6,477 nt of DNA from the NCBI GenBank assembly GCA_946479225.1, contig CAMLFI010000148.1, positions 1-6,477 of the forward strand, in the 5' to 3' direction. The notes beneath the pieces are model-generated. The model had not been told where the DNA came from, ran no database searches, and worked only from the letters and a program-made list of their open reading frames with translations. Each line of letters opens with the position of its first letter. The first letter of the stretch is position 1. This stretch comes from an uncultured Mucilaginibacter sp. (lineage in GTDB: Bacteria; Bacteroidota; Bacteroidia; Sphingobacteriales; Sphingobacteriaceae). The position numbers and the translations under genes are program-made. Of this stretch, positions 4,916 through 6,477 are shown piece by piece.

Positions 4916-6477
4916 ATGCAATTTGAGATGTTAAAAGAAAAATCGTCAATCATCAAAGTTATTGGTGTTGGCGGTGGTGGTGGCAACGCGGTTAACCACA
5001 TGTACAAGCAAGGCATTACAGGTGTCGACTTTATTATATGTAATACCGATGCACAGGCGCTTGAGCTAAGCCCCATCCCAAACAAGGTGCAATTGGGTGC
5101 AAGTTTAACCGAAGGCATGGGCGCAGGCTCTATCCCCGAAGTTGGCAAAAACTCGGCTATTGAAAATATTGATGATATAAAGCAGATGCTGGGCACCAAC
5201 ACCCGCATGCTTTTTATAACCGCCGGGATGGGTGGTGGTACTGGTACAGGCGCAAGCCCTATTATTGCCAAAGCCGCCCGCGAACTGGATATTTTAACGG
5301 TTGGGATTATAACCACGCCATTTTCTTTTGAAGGCAAGCGTCGCCGCATGCAGGCCGAAGAAGGTATGGAAGAGTTTAAAAAATATGTAGACTCTTACCT
5401 GGTAATATCAAACGACAGGCTGCGCCAGATATTTGGCAACCTTACATTAGGTTCTGCATTTGCACAGGCTGATAATATATTGACCACAGCCGCCAAAGGC
5501 ATTGCGGAGATAATCACACTGCCCGGCTATATAAACGTCGACTTTAAAGATGTGCGCACTGTAATGAAAGACAGTGGTGTATCTATAATGGGCAGTTGCG
5601 CCGCCGAAGGTGAGAACCGCGCGCTTAAAGCTGTTGAAGGTGCGTTGGCATCGCCGTTATTGAAGGATAATGAGATAGAAGGTGCACGGTATATATTGCT
5701 TAATATCAGTTCGGGTGAAAAAGAAGTTACCATGGACGAGGTAAGCATTATCACCGATTATATACAGGAGGAAGCAGGTTTATCTGCAGATCTGATTTGG
5801 GGTAACTGCCGTGATGAGAGTTTGGGTGATAAACTATCCGTTACTATAATTGCTACCGGTTTCCAAACTAAAGACGAACGCGAGAAAGAACACAACAGTA
5901 AAAAGGTTGTATCTATGCTGGTGCCTGATGCGCCATTGGTTAGACCGGTTAACGAGTTTATAACCCCGGTTACTGAAGCTCCTGCAACTGCGCTGTACTT
6001 AAAGAACCAAAAAGAGGAGCAGCCACAAACCGGCTTGTTTGACCTTTTTGCCAAACCGCAGGCAGCAACAACTGAGGAAGATACTGACATTGTAAAGTAC
6101 AATCTGCAAGAAGAGGAGCCGGTTGCGCAGGCCGCTGAAAGTGATGTGCCTGAGTTTACTTTTAAACTGTCAGAACCAACTGCGTTGCTAGATATGCAGA
6201 TTGAAGATATTGAGGAAGAGGAAGAAGAACAGGTGCAAGAAGAAGTAGCACCTATAGCACTTAAAGGGGCCGACGACAACAAAACCGACGAATCTATTGA
6301 AGAACAGCTGCGTAAATCTCGCGAGCGGATTATGCGCCTTAAGGACCTGAGTATGAAACTGCGAAGCGGCAACATTCAGGAGATGGAAAATGTACCGGCC
6401 TACAAGCGCAAGGAAATAGCTTTGCAAGAGCCGCCTGCCTCTAACGAGACACAAGTATCAAGGTTCTCATTGCTTCC
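4916..6477 (+). CDS. ftsZ: FtsZ, tubulin-like division GTPase (3' end missing)
   Basis: FtsZ polymerises with GTP into the cytoplasmic Z-ring that organises septation. 520 codons are present and the frame is still open at the window end. The tubulin-like core shows VIGVGGGGGNAVNHM (15-29), NTDAQAL (43-49), the signature AGMGGGTGTGASP (103-115), TTPFSFEGKRR (133-143), and the T7 loop NVDFKDV (207-213) with catalytic acids D209 and D212. The core ends near residue 317. A long linker (about 318-455) follows, very acidic at 428-443, then a basic helical block (IEEQLRKSRERIMRLKDL, 461-478), VPAYKRKEI (493-501) and SRFSL (515-519), which lead into the conserved C-terminal peptide. Perhaps 10-30 residues are missing; that is a family-based estimate. 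The ATG at 4916 is the first start after an in-frame TGA at 4901; M5 (4928) is an alternative. AAGGA at 4909-4913 is too close to serve the first ATG well. The gene follows ftsA by 133 bases and may have its own regulation. Confidence 0.97.
   Translation, partial: MQFEMLKEKSSIIKVIGVGGGGGNAVNHMYKQGITGVDFIICNTDAQALELSPIPNKVQLGASLTEGMGAGSIPEVGKNSAIENIDDIKQMLGTNTRMLFITAGMGGGTGTGASPIIAKAARELDILTVGIITTPFSFEGKRRRMQAEEGMEEFKKYVDSYLVISNDRLRQIFGNLTLGSAFAQADNILTTAAKGIAEIITLPGYINVDFKDVRTVMKDSGVSIMGSCAAEGENRALKAVEGALASPLLKDNEIEGARYILLNISSGEKEVTMDEVSIITDYIQEEAGLSADLIWGNCRDESLGDKLSVTIIATGFQTKDEREKEHNSKKVVSMLVPDAPLVRPVNEFITPVTEAPATALYLKNQKEEQPQTGLFDLFAKPQAATTEEDTDIVKYNLQEEEPVAQAAESDVPEFTFKLSEPTALLDMQIEDIEEEEEEQVQEEVAPIALKGADDNKTDESIEEQLRKSRERIMRLKDLSMKLRSGNIQEMENVPAYKRKEIALQEPPASNETQVSRFSLL

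Noticed and set aside
4885..5349. A 154-codon open frame on the minus strand over the ftsZ start
   Set aside because: The proline-rich parts (PVPVPPPIPAV) mirror the glycine codons of the FtsZ nucleotide-binding loops. It is a shadow of ftsZ.
5758..6375. A 205-codon open frame on the minus strand opposite ftsZ
   Set aside because: Its serine-rich, low-complexity product is what the antisense of the ftsZ linker codons would give. It has no recognisable domain and ftsZ fully accounts for the region.

Overview
The window holds the distal half of a division and cell wall (dcw) cluster. All genes are on the + strand, in the order murG - murC - ftsQ - ftsA - ftsZ, with ftsZ cut off by the window end. 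The protein features point to Bacteroidota: an FtsQ with the divergent form of that phylum, a long acidic FtsZ linker, the FtsZ start MQFEMLKEKSSIIKVIGVGG, no ddl or murB between murC and ftsQ, and A-rich leaders instead of Shine-Dalgarno sites. Moderate GC and overall similarity suggest the Sphingobacteriaceae (a Mucilaginibacter or Pedobacter relative). That family placement comes from memory of such sequences and is only moderately certain.

Layout: bases 1-37 may hold the last codons of the preceding gene, expected to be ftsW, but too little is present to prove it. murG (34-1188) starts with an unusual N-terminal extension, part of which is encoded by a C-rich/G-rich inverted repeat (65-92). 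A terminator-like hairpin of similar design (1193-1225) fills the murG-murC gap and stops 6 bases before the murC start. murC (1232-2590) overlaps ftsQ (2580-3437) by 11 bases, and ftsA (3439-4782) follows ftsQ after one base. The only sizeable gap is the 133 bases before ftsZ. It carries three copies of a TGTGGAAAA/TTTTCCACA motif that fits the relaxed DnaA-box consensus. ftsZ (4916 to the window end) lacks only its extreme C-terminus.

The genes work together in septal peptidoglycan synthesis and Z-ring assembly. MurC adds L-Ala to UDP-MurNAc in the cytoplasm. MurG later adds GlcNAc to lipid I to make lipid II. FtsZ forms the ring, FtsA tethers it to the membrane, and FtsQ links it to the periplasmic divisome.

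The gene content is conventional and I see no undescribed multi-gene system. The points worth a second look are non-coding: the DnaA-box-like cluster before ftsZ, the repeat built into the 5' end of murG, and the hairpin between murG and murC. No RNA genes, CRISPR arrays or insertion sequences were seen.
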